Shown piece by piece: positions 53,117 to 62,515 of a DNA stretch of 63,540 nt; position 1 is the stretch's first letter, and every line of letters begins with the position of its first letter. The DNA is from Actinomycetes bacterium (GTDB taxonomy: Bacteria; Actinomycetota; Actinomycetes; Propionibacteriales; Propionibacteriaceae). The position numbers were made by a program, and so were the translations under genes. The stretch spans positions 1 to 63,540 of the forward strand of contig JAUHXZ010000009.1 in assembly GCA_030426725.1 (NCBI GenBank), in the 5' to 3' direction. Below the pieces are notes generated by a model. It worked only from the letters and a program-made list of their open reading frames with translations, did not search any database and was not told the origin of the DNA.

Positions 53117-53953
53117 ATGCAGTTCACGCCGCTGGAGGGGCTCCGGAATCCCGCCGTTCTCATCGCCTTCTCGGGATGGAACGACGCGGCCAACGCCGCC
53201 AGCGACCTGTTGAGCCACGTCATCGACAGCTACCCGGGCGACGACGCGGGAGTGATCGACGACGAGCGGTTCTACGACTTCCAGGCCACCCGGCCCGAGT
53301 TGCACCGTGCCGCCGACGGCCCATGGGTGGAGTGGCCGGCCATCCGCATCCGCGTGGTGCACCACCCCGACCGGGACCTCGTCGTGATGCTCGGGCCGGA
53401 ACCCAGCCTGTTGTGGCGCACGTTCGCGCGCGAGTTGATCTCGCGCGTTCAGCAGGTGGAGCCGGACCTCGTCGTGTTCATCGGCGCCCTGCTCAGCGAC
53501 ACCCCGCACACCCGGCCACTGCCCGTCGGGGTCTACACGTCGGATCCGCGGCTGGAGCAGCGCCTCTCGCTGAAGCCAGGTGAGTACGAGGGCCCGACGG
53601 GGATGATCGGTGTGGCGTCGCAGCAGATGCTGCAGTCGCGGATCCCGGCGGCGTCCGTGTGGGTGTCGGTGCCGCATTATGTGTCGTCGCCGCCCAACCC
53701 GAAGGCGCAGGATGCGTTGCTGACGGAGCTCGAGGGCGTGCTGCACGTGTCGCTGGACCACAAGGCCATGCCCGAAGAGGCGGCACGCTGGACCAACGCC
53801 GTCGACGAGCTGAGCCAGCAGGATCCGGACATCGCCGAGTACATCGGTCAGCTCGAGGAGGCCAGGGACCAGGAGGAGGTCCAGGGCGCCACGGGCGACA
53901 CCATCGCGGCCGAGTTGGAGAAGTTCCTCCGCCGTCGTCGCCGCGAGAGCTGA
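53117..53953 (+). CDS. PAC2 family protein (proteasome assembly chaperone-like)
   Basis: A 278-residue PAC2 fold protein. LIAFSGWNDAANAASDLLSHVID, VVFIGALLSDTPHTRPLPV and MIGVASQQMLQSRIPAASVWVSVPHYVSSPPNPKAQDALL are conserved segments. The family name comes from eukaryotic proteasome assembly factors; the bacterial role is not settled. It lies divergent to metH, 36 bases between starts. The C-terminus is highly basic (RRRRRES). Confidence 0.88.
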   Translation: MQFTPLEGLRNPAVLIAFSGWNDAANAASDLLSHVIDSYPGDDAGVIDDERFYDFQATRPELHRAADGPWVEWPAIRIRVVHHPDRDLVVMLGPEPSLLWRTFARELISRVQQVEPDLVVFIGALLSDTPHTRPLPVGVYTSDPRLEQRLSLKPGEYEGPTGMIGVASQQMLQSRIPAASVWVSVPHYVSSPPNPKAQDALLTELEGVLHVSLDHKAMPEEAARWTNAVDELSQQDPDIAEYIGQLEEARDQEEVQGATGDTIAAELEKFLRRRRRES

Positions 53954-53960
53954 CCCCGCG

Positions 53961-54004
53961 CCGGCCCGCCGGCGCCCGCCGGCCCGCCGGCGCCCGCCGG
54001 CCCC
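53961..54004. repeat. 18-bp direct repeat, 2.4 copies
   Basis: The unit CCGGCCCGCCGGCGCCCG occurs at 53961-53978 and 53979-53996, then a partial copy. It begins 7 bases after the PAC2 stop. The unit is palindrome-rich and may form a transcription-ending hairpin, but no T-tract follows. Confidence 0.8.
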
Positions 54005-54051
54005 TGCGTCGTACCCCGGCCCTGGCGCGCCCCGCCCGGCCCCCTGGCGAT

Positions 54052-54158
54052 GAGCCAGACTCACCTTTCGACGCACTTTTGAACGCTCAAACGCTCAAGA
54101 ATCGACGTTGAACCGCGAGTCAGGCTCGTCTGACGTCAACGAACCGCGAGTCAGGCTC
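54052..54158. repeat. GAGCC-GACTC intergenic repeat cluster
   Basis: AACCGCGAGTCAGGCTC occurs at 54111-54127 and 54142-54158, 31 bases apart. An inverted relative, GAGCCAGACTC, lies at 54052-54062. Its reverse complement pairs with GAGTC-A-GGCTC, so the region can fold into a stem. The core recurs in the 43-kb tandem repeat. Confidence 0.75.
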
Positions 54159-54179
54159 AACCCCGACGGCGTCGGGAGG

Positions 54180-54214
54180 GCGGGGCCGGGCGGGGCGGGG
54201 CGGGGCCGGCGGGG
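54180..54214. other. G-rich tract, potential G-quadruplex
   Basis: Five or more runs of three to four G (GGGG-CC-GGG-C-GGGG-C-GGGG) directly follow the stop-side of rpe. On the minus-strand transcript this is C-rich. It may slow polymerase or act as a convergent-end barrier between PAC2 and rpe. Confidence 0.4.
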
Positions 54215-54868
54215 TCAGTGGCGGCAGGCGGCGACGGCGCGGTCGCGGAGGGCGCCCACCATCGCGTTGGCGTCGTCGGCGCTGTAGACCGCCGAGCCCG
54301 CGACGAAGGTGTCGGCGCCCGCCTCAGCGCAGCGCTCGATGGTGGCGAGGCTCACGCCGCCGTCGACCTGGATCCAGATCGGGCGGCTGCCCACCAGTTC
54401 GCGGGTGCGGCGGATCTTGGGCAGCACCAGGTCGAGGAAGCCTTGGCCGCCGAACCCCGGCTCGACGGTCATGAGCAGCACCATGTCGACCTCGTCGAGC
54501 ATGTCCGCGAAGCCCTCGATCGGGGTGGCGGGCCTCAGCGCCATCGACGCCCGCGCGCCTTCGGCCCGCAGCGCCCGGGCCAGACGGATCGGGGCCCTGG
54601 CCGCCTCGACGTGGAAGGTCACCGACTCGGCGCCGGCCTCCGCGAACGCGGGCGCCCACCGGTCCGGGTCCTCGATCATGAGGTGGATGTCGAGCATCTG
54701 GTGCGTCACCCGGCGCAGGCACTCGACCACCGGCAGGCCGATGGTGAGGTTCGGCACGAAGTGGTTGTCCATCACGTCGACGTGGATCGCGTCGGCGTCG
54801 GGGATGCGGGCGATCTCGGCGGCGAGGTTCGCGAAATCTGCGTTGAGGATGCTCGGCGTGATGCGCAT
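54215..54868 (-). CDS. rpe: ribulose-phosphate 3-epimerase
   Basis: A 217-residue TIM barrel that interconverts ribulose-5-phosphate and xylulose-5-phosphate. [38 protein letters not shown] and [28 protein letters not shown] are intact. ATG 54868 is the family start; a longer frame upstream lacks homology. It lies 20 bases after rsmB in the operon. Confidence 0.96.
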   Translation of the reverse strand: MRITPSILNADFANLAAEIARIPDADAIHVDVMDNHFVPNLTIGLPVVECLRRVTHQMLDIHLMIEDPDRWAPAFAEAGAESVTFHVEAARAPIRLARALRAEGARASMALRPATPIEGFADMLDEVDMVLLMTVEPGFGGQGFLDLVLPKIRRTRELVGSRPIWIQVDGGVSLATIERCAEAGADTFVAGSAVYSADDANAMVGALRDRAVAACRH

Positions 54869-54888
54869 GGACGACACCCTAGCGGGCC

Positions 54889-56196
54889 TCAGCGGGTGAG
54901 GAGGGCCAGGTACATGGCGTCGGTGCCGTGGCGATGCGTCCACAGCTGTACGTCGTCGCCGAGTTCGCAGCCTGGCACCTCCGGCAGGAGGTCCGCCGCG
55001 TGCAGCCGCCGCACATCCGGACGCTCGGCCAGCACGTCGTCGACCACCTCGACGGTCTCCGCGCGGTGGGGCGAGCACGTCACGTAGGCCACAACCCCGC
55101 CGGGGACGATCGAGTCGAGGGCCGTGCGCAGCAGGTCCCGCTGCAGCCCTGCCAGCGCCGTCACGTCCTTCGGCGATCTACGCCACCGCGACTCCGGCCG
55201 GCGGCGCAGCGCGCCCAGCCCGGAACACGGGACGTCGACCATCACGCGGGAGAAGGATCGGCCCCACGCGGGGGCGGTGCCGTCGGCGGCGATGGTGACG
55301 GTGCCGTCGGGATACGCGGACAGCGCCTGGCGCACGAGGCGGGCGCGGTGCTCCTGCGCCTCCCCCGCCAGCAGCCAGGTCCCGGACTCCCGGGCCAGGC
55401 CGGCGAGCAGCGCCGCCTTGCCTCCGGGGCCGGCACACATGTCCAACCACGGCCCCTCGGGGGCCTCGACGCGCGCGAGGGTCCAGGCGACGAGCTGCGA
55501 GCCCTCATCCTGCACCCCGGCGCGACCCTCACGCACGAGCGGCTGCTCCGCGGGAGCGAGAGTCGACGTCGCGCCGAACGGCGACCAGGCGGCGGGAGTG
55601 GCGTCGGCCAGCTCCGAGACCTCGGCCAGGCCGGGCCGGACCACCAGCGTCGGGACGGGGGCGACATTGTTGGCGGCCAGCGCCTCCTCCAGCTCGCCCT
55701 CGGACAGCACATCGGCGTAGGCATCGACGATCCAGCGCGGGTGGTGCCCCCGGATCGCCAGGGCGTCGGCGGGGTCCGCCGACGCCGCGAGATGCTCGGT
55801 CCACTCCTCCAGCGTCCGCGCCGACACTTTCCGCAGCACCGCGTTGACCAGCCCGGTCACCCGCTGGCCGACGGTGGAACGGGCGAGTTCGACGGTGGTG
55901 CTCACGGCGGCGTGCTTCTTGACTCCCATCCCGAGGAGCTGGTGGGCGCCGAGCCGCAGCAGGTCGACGACGGCGGGCTGCAGCGTGTCGAGCCGGCGGC
56001 CCGACGCGGCCTCGAGGATCCGGTCGTAGGTGGCCATGAGCCGGCAGGTGCCGGCCACGAGTTCGGTGACCAGGCCTGCGTCGCGGCCGTGGAGGCCTGA
56101 CGCGGCGAGCCGCTTGGCCAGCTCGAGGTTCGCGTAGGCGCCCTCTCCGTTCACCTGGCGGAGCACGTCGAACGCGACACGCCGGGGTGTCGTCAC
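54889..56196 (-). CDS. rsmB: 16S rRNA (cytosine-967-C5)-methyltransferase-like RsmB
   Basis: A 435-residue enzyme. The NusB-like N-terminal RNA-binding domain covers about 1-140 ([30 protein letters not shown]). The methyltransferase domain holds [40 protein letters not shown] with a catalytic Cys and [10 protein letters not shown] with the second. GTG 56196 overlaps the fmt stop. Confidence 0.93.
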   Translation of the reverse strand: MTTPRRVAFDVLRQVNGEGAYANLELAKRLAASGLHGRDAGLVTELVAGTCRLMATYDRILEAASGRRLDTLQPAVVDLLRLGAHQLLGMGVKKHAAVSTTVELARSTVGQRVTGLVNAVLRKVSARTLEEWTEHLAASADPADALAIRGHHPRWIVDAYADVLSEGELEEALAANNVAPVPTLVVRPGLAEVSELADATPAAWSPFGATSTLAPAEQPLVREGRAGVQDEGSQLVAWTLARVEAPEGPWLDMCAGPGGKAALLAGLARESGTWLLAGEAQEHRARLVRQALSAYPDGTVTIAADGTAPAWGRSFSRVMVDVPCSGLGALRRRPESRWRRSPKDVTALAGLQRDLLRTALDSIVPGGVVAYVTCSPHRAETVEVVDDVLAERPDVRRLHAADLLPEVPGCELGDDVQLWTHRHGTDAMYLALLTR

Positions 56197-57110
56197 GACA
56201 GCACCCGGCCATCGACGCCGCTGCGCGCCCAGTCGATGCCGGGCATGCGCCGCTTGCCGGGCGCCTGGACCTCGGCCAGTTCGAGCGGGGCGGTGCCGGT
56301 TCCGGCGTAGACGTGCCGGCGGTCGGCGTGCAGCTGACCGGGAGCCAGCGGGGGGACACCCTCGGGGGCGGCGCCGACGCGGTACACCTTGAACCGCTGA
56401 CCGTCGAGCTCACACCATGCCCCGGGATCCGGCGAGCAGCCGAGGATCTGGCGGCGCACCTCGTCGGCCGGCCGCGTCCAGTCGATCCGGGCCTCCTCCA
56501 CTGTGATCTTCGGGGCGACGGTGACGCCCTCAGCGGATTGCGGGGTGGGCGTCACCCCGGCCTCGACCAGGTTCATGGCCTCGACGAGCTGCTCCGCGCC
56601 GGACCCGGCGAGCATCGCAAGCAGCTCCCCCGCCGTCGCGTCGGGCATCGGCCTCGACTCCATGAGGTAAACGTCGCCCGCGTCGAGCGCTCGCACGATC
56701 TGGAAGCAGGCGGTGCCGATCTCCGCGTCGCCCGCCATGATGGCGCGCTGCACCGGCGCCGCGCCGCGCCAGCGCGGCAGGAGCGAGAAGTGCAGGTTGA
56801 CCCAGCCGTGCTTCGGGATGTCCAGCGCCGACTGCGGGAGCAGGCCGCCATAGGCGACGACGGCACACGCATCGGGAGCGATCTCGGTCAGGCGCGCCTG
56901 GAAGTCCTCGTCGCGGGGATGGACGGGTTTGAGGACCTCCAGCCCCAACTCCGCGGCCCGGGCCGCGACGGGGGACGGCGTGAGGTGCCGACCGCGCCCG
57001 GCGGGGGCGTCGGGCCGGGTGACAACCGCGACCACGTCATGCTCGGACGCCATCAGGGCGTCCAGCGACGGCACCGCGACATCGGGGGTTCCTGCGAAAA
57101 CCAGCCTCAT
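56193..57110 (-). CDS. fmt: methionyl-tRNA formyltransferase
   Basis: A 305-residue enzyme that formylates initiator Met-tRNA. VFAGTPDVAVPSLDAL, the 10-formyl-THF site HFSLLPRWRGAAPVQ, and the C-terminal domain (DGQRFKVYRVGAAPEG) are present. It overlaps priA and rsmB by four bases each. The PDF at 33825 performs the reverse reaction on proteins. Confidence 0.95.
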   Translation of the reverse strand: MRLVFAGTPDVAVPSLDALMASEHDVVAVVTRPDAPAGRGRHLTPSPVAARAAELGLEVLKPVHPRDEDFQARLTEIAPDACAVVAYGGLLPQSALDIPKHGWVNLHFSLLPRWRGAAPVQRAIMAGDAEIGTACFQIVRALDAGDVYLMESRPMPDATAGELLAMLAGSGAEQLVEAMNLVEAGVTPTPQSAEGVTVAPKITVEEARIDWTRPADEVRRQILGCSPDPGAWCELDGQRFKVYRVGAAPEGVPPLAPGQLHADRRHVYAGTGTAPLELAEVQAPGKRRMPGIDWARSGVDGRVLS

Positions 57111-59041
57111 CTGTCCTCCAAACTCTCCGGGTCGACGTGGATGCTGAGCATCCCGCGTTCCTTCCGCGCCGAGCGGATTGCGGCCGCGCTCTTGACGCGG
57201 CCCGTCAGGTCTTTCGCCCGATCGATGGGGCTCCGCAGCAACGCCGCCCAGCGCCCCGAACCGGTCTCCGTTGGTCCGAGGATATCCACCCCGGCCCAGT
57301 CGTCGTTGTCGAGGAACTCGCGCACCGCTTCGGAATCCCCGACGATCCGCGCCAGCTTCGTCGCGGGGCTGAGGCCGGCGTCAGCGCGGTCGGCGAGTTC
57401 CCGGCGGGCGAAGCCCACGGGGTCGGCACGCAGCAGGGCCTGCACGGCGGGATGCTGAGGTGGGCCGACGATCAGTGCGGATCCGCCGTCGCGGGGGCCG
57501 CGCGCCAGCGACACGGCGTTGGACCACCGCCGTAGGGCCTCCTCCCCCGCACGGAGGTCGGCGCGGGCCAGGGTGATCTCCCCGTCGAGGATCAGGACCC
57601 CCGAGTACCCCGACGGCGTTGGCGGCTCGGCGCCGGGCGTCGCCACCACGATCGCGGGCTCGTCGGGCACCTCGTCACGGATCCGGTCGGCGGAGCTGTT
57701 GATCGCGAGCACCCCCGGGAAGGCCCGGGCGAGCTCCTCCGCCGTACGGGCGGCCCCGGGCAGCGGGGTGCGCAGCTGCCCGGTGTGGCAGTGGGGGCAG
57801 GTCCACCGCACGGGCCGGTGGCCGCACAGCGCGCACTGGGGTTCGCCCTTCGCCCTGGCCCGCAGCGGCCCGCCGCACTTGCCGCAGACCGCGCGGTTGC
57901 GGCAGCGGGCGCAGTCCAGAGCGGCGTCGTAGCCGGCCATCGGCACCTGGACGAGGACGGGGCCGGCCGCAAGGTGGTCGCGGAGGAAGCGGAACGCGAC
58001 GGACGGGATGCGCAGCGCCACGGCCGCCGGGTCACGTTCACGGTCCCGGTCGTCGACGGCCCGGACGGGGGTGGAGATCCGGCGGGCCTCCGACGGCGCC
58101 AGCGCGAGGTCGCGGAGCCATCCCCGGTCCACGAGCGCCTGGGCGTCGGTGCTGCGGGAGTGGCCGGCGAGCAGCACTGCGGTGTTCTGCCGGGCCCCAC
58201 GGACGACGGCGACGGCGCGCGTGTGCGGGTGCGGGGCGCGCAGTTCGGAGTGCTGGTCGTGCCCGTCGTCGACCACCGCGACGAGCCCCGGATCGTGCAC
58301 CGGCGCATAGGCGGCGCTGCGGGTGCCGAGAATGATCCTGGCCTCTCCCCTGGCGGCGGCGAGGAAGGCGCGGTAGCGCGCCGATCTCCCGCTCTCCGCG
58401 GCGAGCACGCCCACGGCGCCGTGGCCGAAGGCCGCACGGAACCGTGAGACGGCGGGTTCGAGCTCCCGGACCGTGGGCAGGATCACGACGGCGGACCGGC
58501 CGGATCGCAGCGTGGCGTCGACTGCCTCCATCACGCCCCCCAGCAGGTCCCCCGGCCCGTCGACCACGGAGGCGACCTGCCAGGCGACGCGGGGTGAGTG
58601 GCCGGCAGCGAGCGCTTCGAGCAGGGCGTCGCCCTCGGGGTAGGCGGGCAGCACCGTGTGCTGTCCGAGCGGCGTGGGGTCCGGCCATTCCCGCTGCGGG
58701 GCCTTCTCGGTCGTGGCGTGGCGGGGCGGGATGGCGAGCCTCGCCACGTCGGACCAGCAGCCGGCGTAATGGTCGGCAACTGCCCGGATCAGCCCGTATG
58801 TCTCCGGTGTGGCGACGGGCTCGGAGGACACGACCTTCCCCAGCCGGGCGAGCGACTCGACCCGTGTTTCGTCGCTGAGTTCGATGAGCCAGCCGTCGCG
58901 TGTGGTGCCGGCGAAGGGGACCTTCACCTTGGCGCCGACGACGGCGGCCTCCGCGAGCGGCTCGGGAATCTCGTAGTCGAACAGCCGGTCCAGATGGGCC
59001 AGCGGGACGTCCACGGCGACCCGCGCCACCCGCGGGGACAC
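57107..59041 (-). CDS. priA: primosomal protein PriA, helicase-defective actinobacterial type
   Basis: A 644-residue protein for replication restart. The N-terminal DNA-binding domain starts VARVAVDVPLAHLDRLFDYEIPE. The zinc-binding Cys cluster (CARCRNRAVCGKCGGPL, CALCGHRPVRWTCPHC) is intact. The ATPase is not: where Walker A GxxGxGKT should be, it reads DLLGGVMEAVD, and DEEH is DDGH (VVDDGHDQHSEL). This loss is usual in actinobacteria, where PriA binds DNA without unwinding. GTG 59041 follows the metK stop by 1 base. Confidence 0.92.
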   Translation of the reverse strand: MSPRVARVAVDVPLAHLDRLFDYEIPEPLAEAAVVGAKVKVPFAGTTRDGWLIELSDETRVESLARLGKVVSSEPVATPETYGLIRAVADHYAGCWSDVARLAIPPRHATTEKAPQREWPDPTPLGQHTVLPAYPEGDALLEALAAGHSPRVAWQVASVVDGPGDLLGGVMEAVDATLRSGRSAVVILPTVRELEPAVSRFRAAFGHGAVGVLAAESGRSARYRAFLAAARGEARIILGTRSAAYAPVHDPGLVAVVDDGHDQHSELRAPHPHTRAVAVVRGARQNTAVLLAGHSRSTDAQALVDRGWLRDLALAPSEARRISTPVRAVDDRDRERDPAAVALRIPSVAFRFLRDHLAAGPVLVQVPMAGYDAALDCARCRNRAVCGKCGGPLRARAKGEPQCALCGHRPVRWTCPHCHTGQLRTPLPGAARTAEELARAFPGVLAINSSADRIRDEVPDEPAIVVATPGAEPPTPSGYSGVLILDGEITLARADLRAGEEALRRWSNAVSLARGPRDGGSALIVGPPQHPAVQALLRADPVGFARRELADRADAGLSPATKLARIVGDSEAVREFLDNDDWAGVDILGPTETGSGRWAALLRSPIDRAKDLTGRVKSAAAIRSARKERGMLSIHVDPESLEDR

Positions 59042-59042
59042 G

Positions 59043-60230
59043 TCAGGCCCTGACGGCCGCCGCCAGGGCTTCGGCGCGGTCCGTGCGCTCCCAGGTCGCC
59101 GCGGGGATCTCGCGCCCGAAGTGCCCGTAGACGGTGACGTCGCTGAAGATGGGCCGCAGCAGGTCGAGGTCGCGGATGATCGCGCCGGGGCGCAGGTCGA
59201 AGGTGGCGAGCACGGCGTCGCGGATGCGGTCCTCGGGCACCACGGCGGTCCCGAAGGTGTCCAGGTAGAAGCCGACGGGGTGCGCGGTACCGATCGCGTA
59301 GGCCACCTGGACCTCGCAGCGCTCGGCCAGACCCGCGGCCACGACGTTCTTCGCAACCCAGCGCATCGCGTAGGAGGCGGAGCGGTCCACCTTGGACGGG
59401 TCCTTGCCGGAGAAGGCGCCGCCGCCGTGCCGGGCCATGCCGCCGTAGGTGTCGACGATGACCTTGCGGCCCGTGAGGCCGGCGTCGCCCATGGGGCCGC
59501 CGATGATGAACTTGCCGGTCGGGTTGACCAGGGTGCGGCGGGGCGCGTGGAAGCCGTAGCGCTCCAGCACCGGCTCGATGACGGCGCGCTGGATGTCGGG
59601 CTGGATCTGCTCGAGGGGAACGTCGGCACTGTGCTGCGACGACACCACGACGGTGTCGATGCCAACGGGTCGGCCGTCGTCGCCGTACTCGACGGTGACC
59701 TGCGTCTTGCCGTCGGGGCGCAGGTAGCCGAGCTCTCCGCTCTTGCGGACCTCCGTCAGCCGCTCGGACAGGCGGTGCGCCACGTCGATCGGCAGGGGCA
59801 TCAGCGTCGGCGTCTCCGTGCACGCGAAGCCGAACATCAGGCCCTGGTCGCCGGCGCCCTGGAGGCTCAGCGCGTCGTCCTCGGAGCCCGTGCGGTGCTC
59901 GTAGGCGTCGTCGACGCCCTGCGCGATGTCGGGCGACTGCGCGCCGACGGCGACGCTGACGCCGCAGGAGGCGCCGTCGAAGCCCTTGCGGGACGAGTCG
60001 TAGCCGATGTCGAGGATCCGCTGGCGGGCGATGCCCGCCACATCGACGTAGCCGGAGGTCGAGATCTCACCGGCCACGACCACGAGGCCGGTGGTGACGA
60101 GGGTCTCGACCGCCACGCGAGCGGCCGGGTCCTGCGCGAGCAGGCCGTCCAGCACGGCGTCAGAGATCGAATCGGCGATCTTGTCCGGGTGTCCTTCGGT
60201 GACGGACTCGGACGTGAAAAGTCGGCTCAT
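59043..60230 (-). CDS. metK: S-adenosylmethionine synthetase
   Basis: A 395-residue enzyme that makes SAM from methionine and [39 protein letters not shown], the ATP motif [23 protein letters not shown] and [14 protein letters not shown] are present. Two repeated hairpins fill its 5' leader. coaBC, common between rpoZ and metK, is absent. AGGAG lies before the ATG. Confidence 0.97.
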   Translation of the reverse strand: MSRLFTSESVTEGHPDKIADSISDAVLDGLLAQDPAARVAVETLVTTGLVVVAGEISTSGYVDVAGIARQRILDIGYDSSRKGFDGASCGVSVAVGAQSPDIAQGVDDAYEHRTGSEDDALSLQGAGDQGLMFGFACTETPTLMPLPIDVAHRLSERLTEVRKSGELGYLRPDGKTQVTVEYGDDGRPVGIDTVVVSSQHSADVPLEQIQPDIQRAVIEPVLERYGFHAPRRTLVNPTGKFIIGGPMGDAGLTGRKVIVDTYGGMARHGGGAFSGKDPSKVDRSASYAMRWVAKNVVAAGLAERCEVQVAYAIGTAHPVGFYLDTFGTAVVPEDRIRDAVLATFDLRPGAIIRDLDLLRPIFSDVTVYGHFGREIPAATWERTDRAEALAAAVRA

Positions 60231-60245
60231 GCGAGCACTCCTAGC

Positions 60246-60305
60246 GCGGCGACAAGCCGCATCGTTGGGTTGAATGCGGCGGCAACAAGCCGCCCCCGTG
60301 GGTTA
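60246..60305 (-). promoter_or_regulatory. two tandem hairpin repeats in the metK leader
   Basis: GCGGCGACAAGCCGC...TTGGGTT (60246-60271) and GCGGCGGCAACAAGCCGC...TGGGTT (60276-60305) are direct repeats, each able to form a GCGGC/GCCGC hairpin. They lie in the leader of metK on the minus strand. They do not match the SAM riboswitch classes I know, and could be protein- or RNase-binding sites. Confidence 0.45.
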
Positions 60306-60327
60306 AGTGTGCTTGACGAGCGCTGGT

Positions 60328-60699
60328 TCAGGAGGCGGTGTCCGGCGCCTCGGGGCTCGCATCGCTGTCCGCGAACGGATCGACGAAGGTGAAGGCGGGG
60401 TCCGCGTCGGCGGTGCGCTGGGCCTCCTCCTGCTCCGGGTCGATCTCGGTGTACTGGAGGAGGCCCTCGTCCATCTCGCGCAACGCGATCGACAGCGGCT
60501 TCTCCTCCGGGGCGGCGGGCACGAGCGGCCCGACGTTCTCGAGGAGGCCCTCGCCGAGCTGGGAGTAGTACGCGTTGATCTGCCGCGCGCGCTTGGCGGC
60601 GAACAGCACGAGACGGTACTTCGAGTCGATCTGGTCGAGCAGCGAATCGATCGGCGGGTAGGTGATGCCCTCTGGCTGAGTGTTCAAGATGATCCTCAC
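60328..60699 (-). CDS. rpoZ: RNA polymerase omega subunit
   Basis: A 123-residue omega subunit. [40 protein letters not shown] is the conserved fold and [16 protein letters not shown] the second part. An acidic 40-residue tail ([21 protein letters not shown]) is longer than in many homologs. It is followed by metK with coaBC missing. Gap to gmk is 20 bases. Confidence 0.94.
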   Translation of the reverse strand: MRIILNTQPEGITYPPIDSLLDQIDSKYRLVLFAAKRARQINAYYSQLGEGLLENVGPLVPAAPEEKPLSIALREMDEGLLQYTEIDPEQEEAQRTADADPAFTFVDPFADSDASPEAPDTAS

Positions 60700-60719
60700 G
60701 AGAAATCAGTTACGCCCGG

Positions 60720-61274
60720 TCACAGGCCCATCAAGCTTACCAGAGCGTCGACGGTTTCCTCGATGTCGACGTTCTCCACGACGAAGTCCGCCTCCTGCTG
60801 GGCCCGGAGCTCCAGTCTCGCGGTCTCGAGCCGCCGCTGCTGCGTCGACTCGTCCTCGGTACCCCGGCCCCGCAGGCGGGTGACCAGTTCGTCCCATGAC
60901 GGTGGGGTTAGGAACACCAGCCGGGCGGCCGGAAGGTTCTCCTTGACCTGCCGGGCACCCTGCAGATCGATCTCGAGGACGACGGGCCTGCCGGACTCGA
61001 CGGCCTCGAGCACCGGTCCGCGCGGGGTTCCGTAGTAGTTGCTGCCGTGCACGACGGCCCACTCCAGCAGTTCGCCGGCGTCGATGAGCCGCCGGAACTC
61101 GTCGACGTCGACGAAGTGGTAGCTCTCGCCGTCGACCTCCCCCGCTCTCGGCGGCCTGGTGGTCATCGACACGGAGTAGTACGCCTCGGGGTGCCGTTGC
61201 CGCAGCCGGGCGCACACGGTGCCCTTCCCGACGGCGCTCGGCCCGGAGATCACCCAGACATCAGAAGAGGTCAC
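60720..61274 (-). CDS. gmk: guanylate kinase
   Basis: A 184-residue kinase that makes GDP from GMP. VISGPSAVGKGTVCARL is the P-loop, SVSMTTRPPRAGEVDGESYHFV the GMP site, and LEIDLQGARQVKENLPAARLVFLTPPS the core. GTG 61274 matches family length. A longer frame reaches into mihF and is not real. Confidence 0.96.
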   Translation of the reverse strand: MTSSDVWVISGPSAVGKGTVCARLRQRHPEAYYSVSMTTRPPRAGEVDGESYHFVDVDEFRRLIDAGELLEWAVVHGSNYYGTPRGPVLEAVESGRPVVLEIDLQGARQVKENLPAARLVFLTPPSWDELVTRLRGRGTEDESTQQRRLETARLELRAQQEADFVVENVDIEETVDALVSLMGL

Positions 61275-61299
61275 CAGGCTGAGCTTAGGGAGGAGCGGG

Positions 61300-61611
61300 T
61301 CAGCTGAACAACTCGTTGAGCCGGTCGATCTGGTGGCGGCCGAGGCCGCGGATGCGCCGGTTCGGGGCGATCTCCAGGTTGTCCATGATCTCGGTGGCGC
61401 GGGTGACCCCGACGCGCGGCAGGGAGCGGAGGAGGTCGATGACTTTGATGCGCGAAAGCGTGTCGTCGTCGACGGCTCGGTCCAAGGCGTCGGAGAACGA
61501 CACCTTGCCCTCCTTGACCTGCTCCTTGAGTTCGGCGCGTGCGCGCCGGGCCTGCGTGGCCGCCTCGCGGGCAGCTTCGAGCTGAGCACTGCTCAATTGC
61601 GGAATCGCCAT
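61300..61611 (-). CDS. mihF: integration host factor, actinobacterial type
   Basis: A 103-residue DNA-binding protein. AIPQLSSAQLEAAREAATQARRARAELKEQVKEG and SRIKVIDLLRSLPRVGVTRATEIMDNLEIAPNRRIRGLGRHQ match mycobacterial mIHF, with its helix-hairpin-helix. It shapes the nucleoid and may aid phage integration. It is 25 bases before gmk, the usual order. Confidence 0.95.
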   Translation of the reverse strand: MAIPQLSSAQLEAAREAATQARRARAELKEQVKEGKVSFSDALDRAVDDDTLSRIKVIDLLRSLPRVGVTRATEIMDNLEIAPNRRIRGLGRHQIDRLNELFS

Positions 61612-61705
61612 GGGAGGTCCCTTCACCCTCTGACCTGCACCCCGGCTTGGGGCTTTCAAGAAATCTACCGCTAAACGCGCCGCCGCTTGGGCAAACGCAG
61701 GGATT

Positions 61706-62515
61706 TCAGTCGAGTTGGGACACCTGATCGAGGAGCCGGTCCGCGCGGGCGGACAGTTCGGCGGCCCCCGAGCCAATCACCTCGCGGCTGGCGGTCGGCA
61801 GGACGTGGCCGATCGCTCCTCCGAACACCTCGGCGAGCGCGGCGACCGTGCCGCCCTGCGCGCCGATGCCGGGCACGAGGATGGACGCGTTGAAGGCGGT
61901 CACGTCGCAGCCGAGATCGGAGTGGGTGCCGCCGACGACCAGCCCGACGGCGTGGTCGGACGTCTTGTTGAGCTCCGCGCAGGTGTCGACGACGTGCTGC
62001 GCCACGGATGCCTCACCGCTGCGGGCCAGCTGCACCGGGGCGCCGTCGGGGTTCGATGTGCGCGCCAGCACGTAGAGTCCCTGTCCGCCGCCGACCGCCC
62101 GTTCGACCGCCGGCGCGAGCGCCCCGACCCCGAGGTAGGGGCTCACGGTGATGGCGTCGGCCCGCAGCGGGGCGTCGTCGCCGAGGTAGGCGGCGGCGTA
62201 GCCGGCCATCGAGGAACCGATGTCGCCGCGCTTGACGTCGAGGATGCTGAGCGCCCCGGCGGCCCGGATGTCGGCGAGCACTGTCTCGAGCACCGCCACC
62301 CCCTTGGATCCGAAGGCCTCGAAGAAGGCCGACTGCGGCTTGAAGACCGCCACCTTCTCCCCCAGCGCCTCGACGATCCCGCGGGCGCAGCGCTCCAGGC
62401 CAGTCACGTCGTGGGGCAGGTCCCAGGCGGTCAGCACGGTCGGCATTGGGTCGATGCCGACGCACAGGCGGCCCCTGGCGTCGGTGGCCGCGGCGAGGCG
62501 CTCGGCGTAGGTCAT
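61706..62515 (-). CDS. pyrF: orotidine 5'-phosphate decarboxylase
   Basis: A 269-residue enzyme for the last step of UMP synthesis. LCVGIDPMPTVL and ILDVKRGDIGSSM (catalytic Asp-Lys-Asp cluster) are intact, as is the C-terminal VPGIGAQGG phosphate site. It is the long actinobacterial type (PyrF subfamily 2). ATG 62515 overlaps the pyrD stop. Confidence 0.95.
   Translation of the reverse strand: MTYAERLAAATDARGRLCVGIDPMPTVLTAWDLPHDVTGLERCARGIVEALGEKVAVFKPQSAFFEAFGSKGVAVLETVLADIRAAGALSILDVKRGDIGSSMAGYAAAYLGDDAPLRADAITVSPYLGVGALAPAVERAVGGGQGLYVLARTSNPDGAPVQLARSGEASVAQHVVDTCAELNKTSDHAVGLVVGGTHSDLGCDVTAFNASILVPGIGAQGGTVAALAEVFGGAIGHVLPTASREVIGSGAAELSARADRLLDQVSQLD

Noticed and set aside
60246..60305. 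SAM riboswitch upstream of metK
   Set aside because: The sequence has two simple repeated hairpins and lacks the conserved junction of the SAM riboswitch classes I know.
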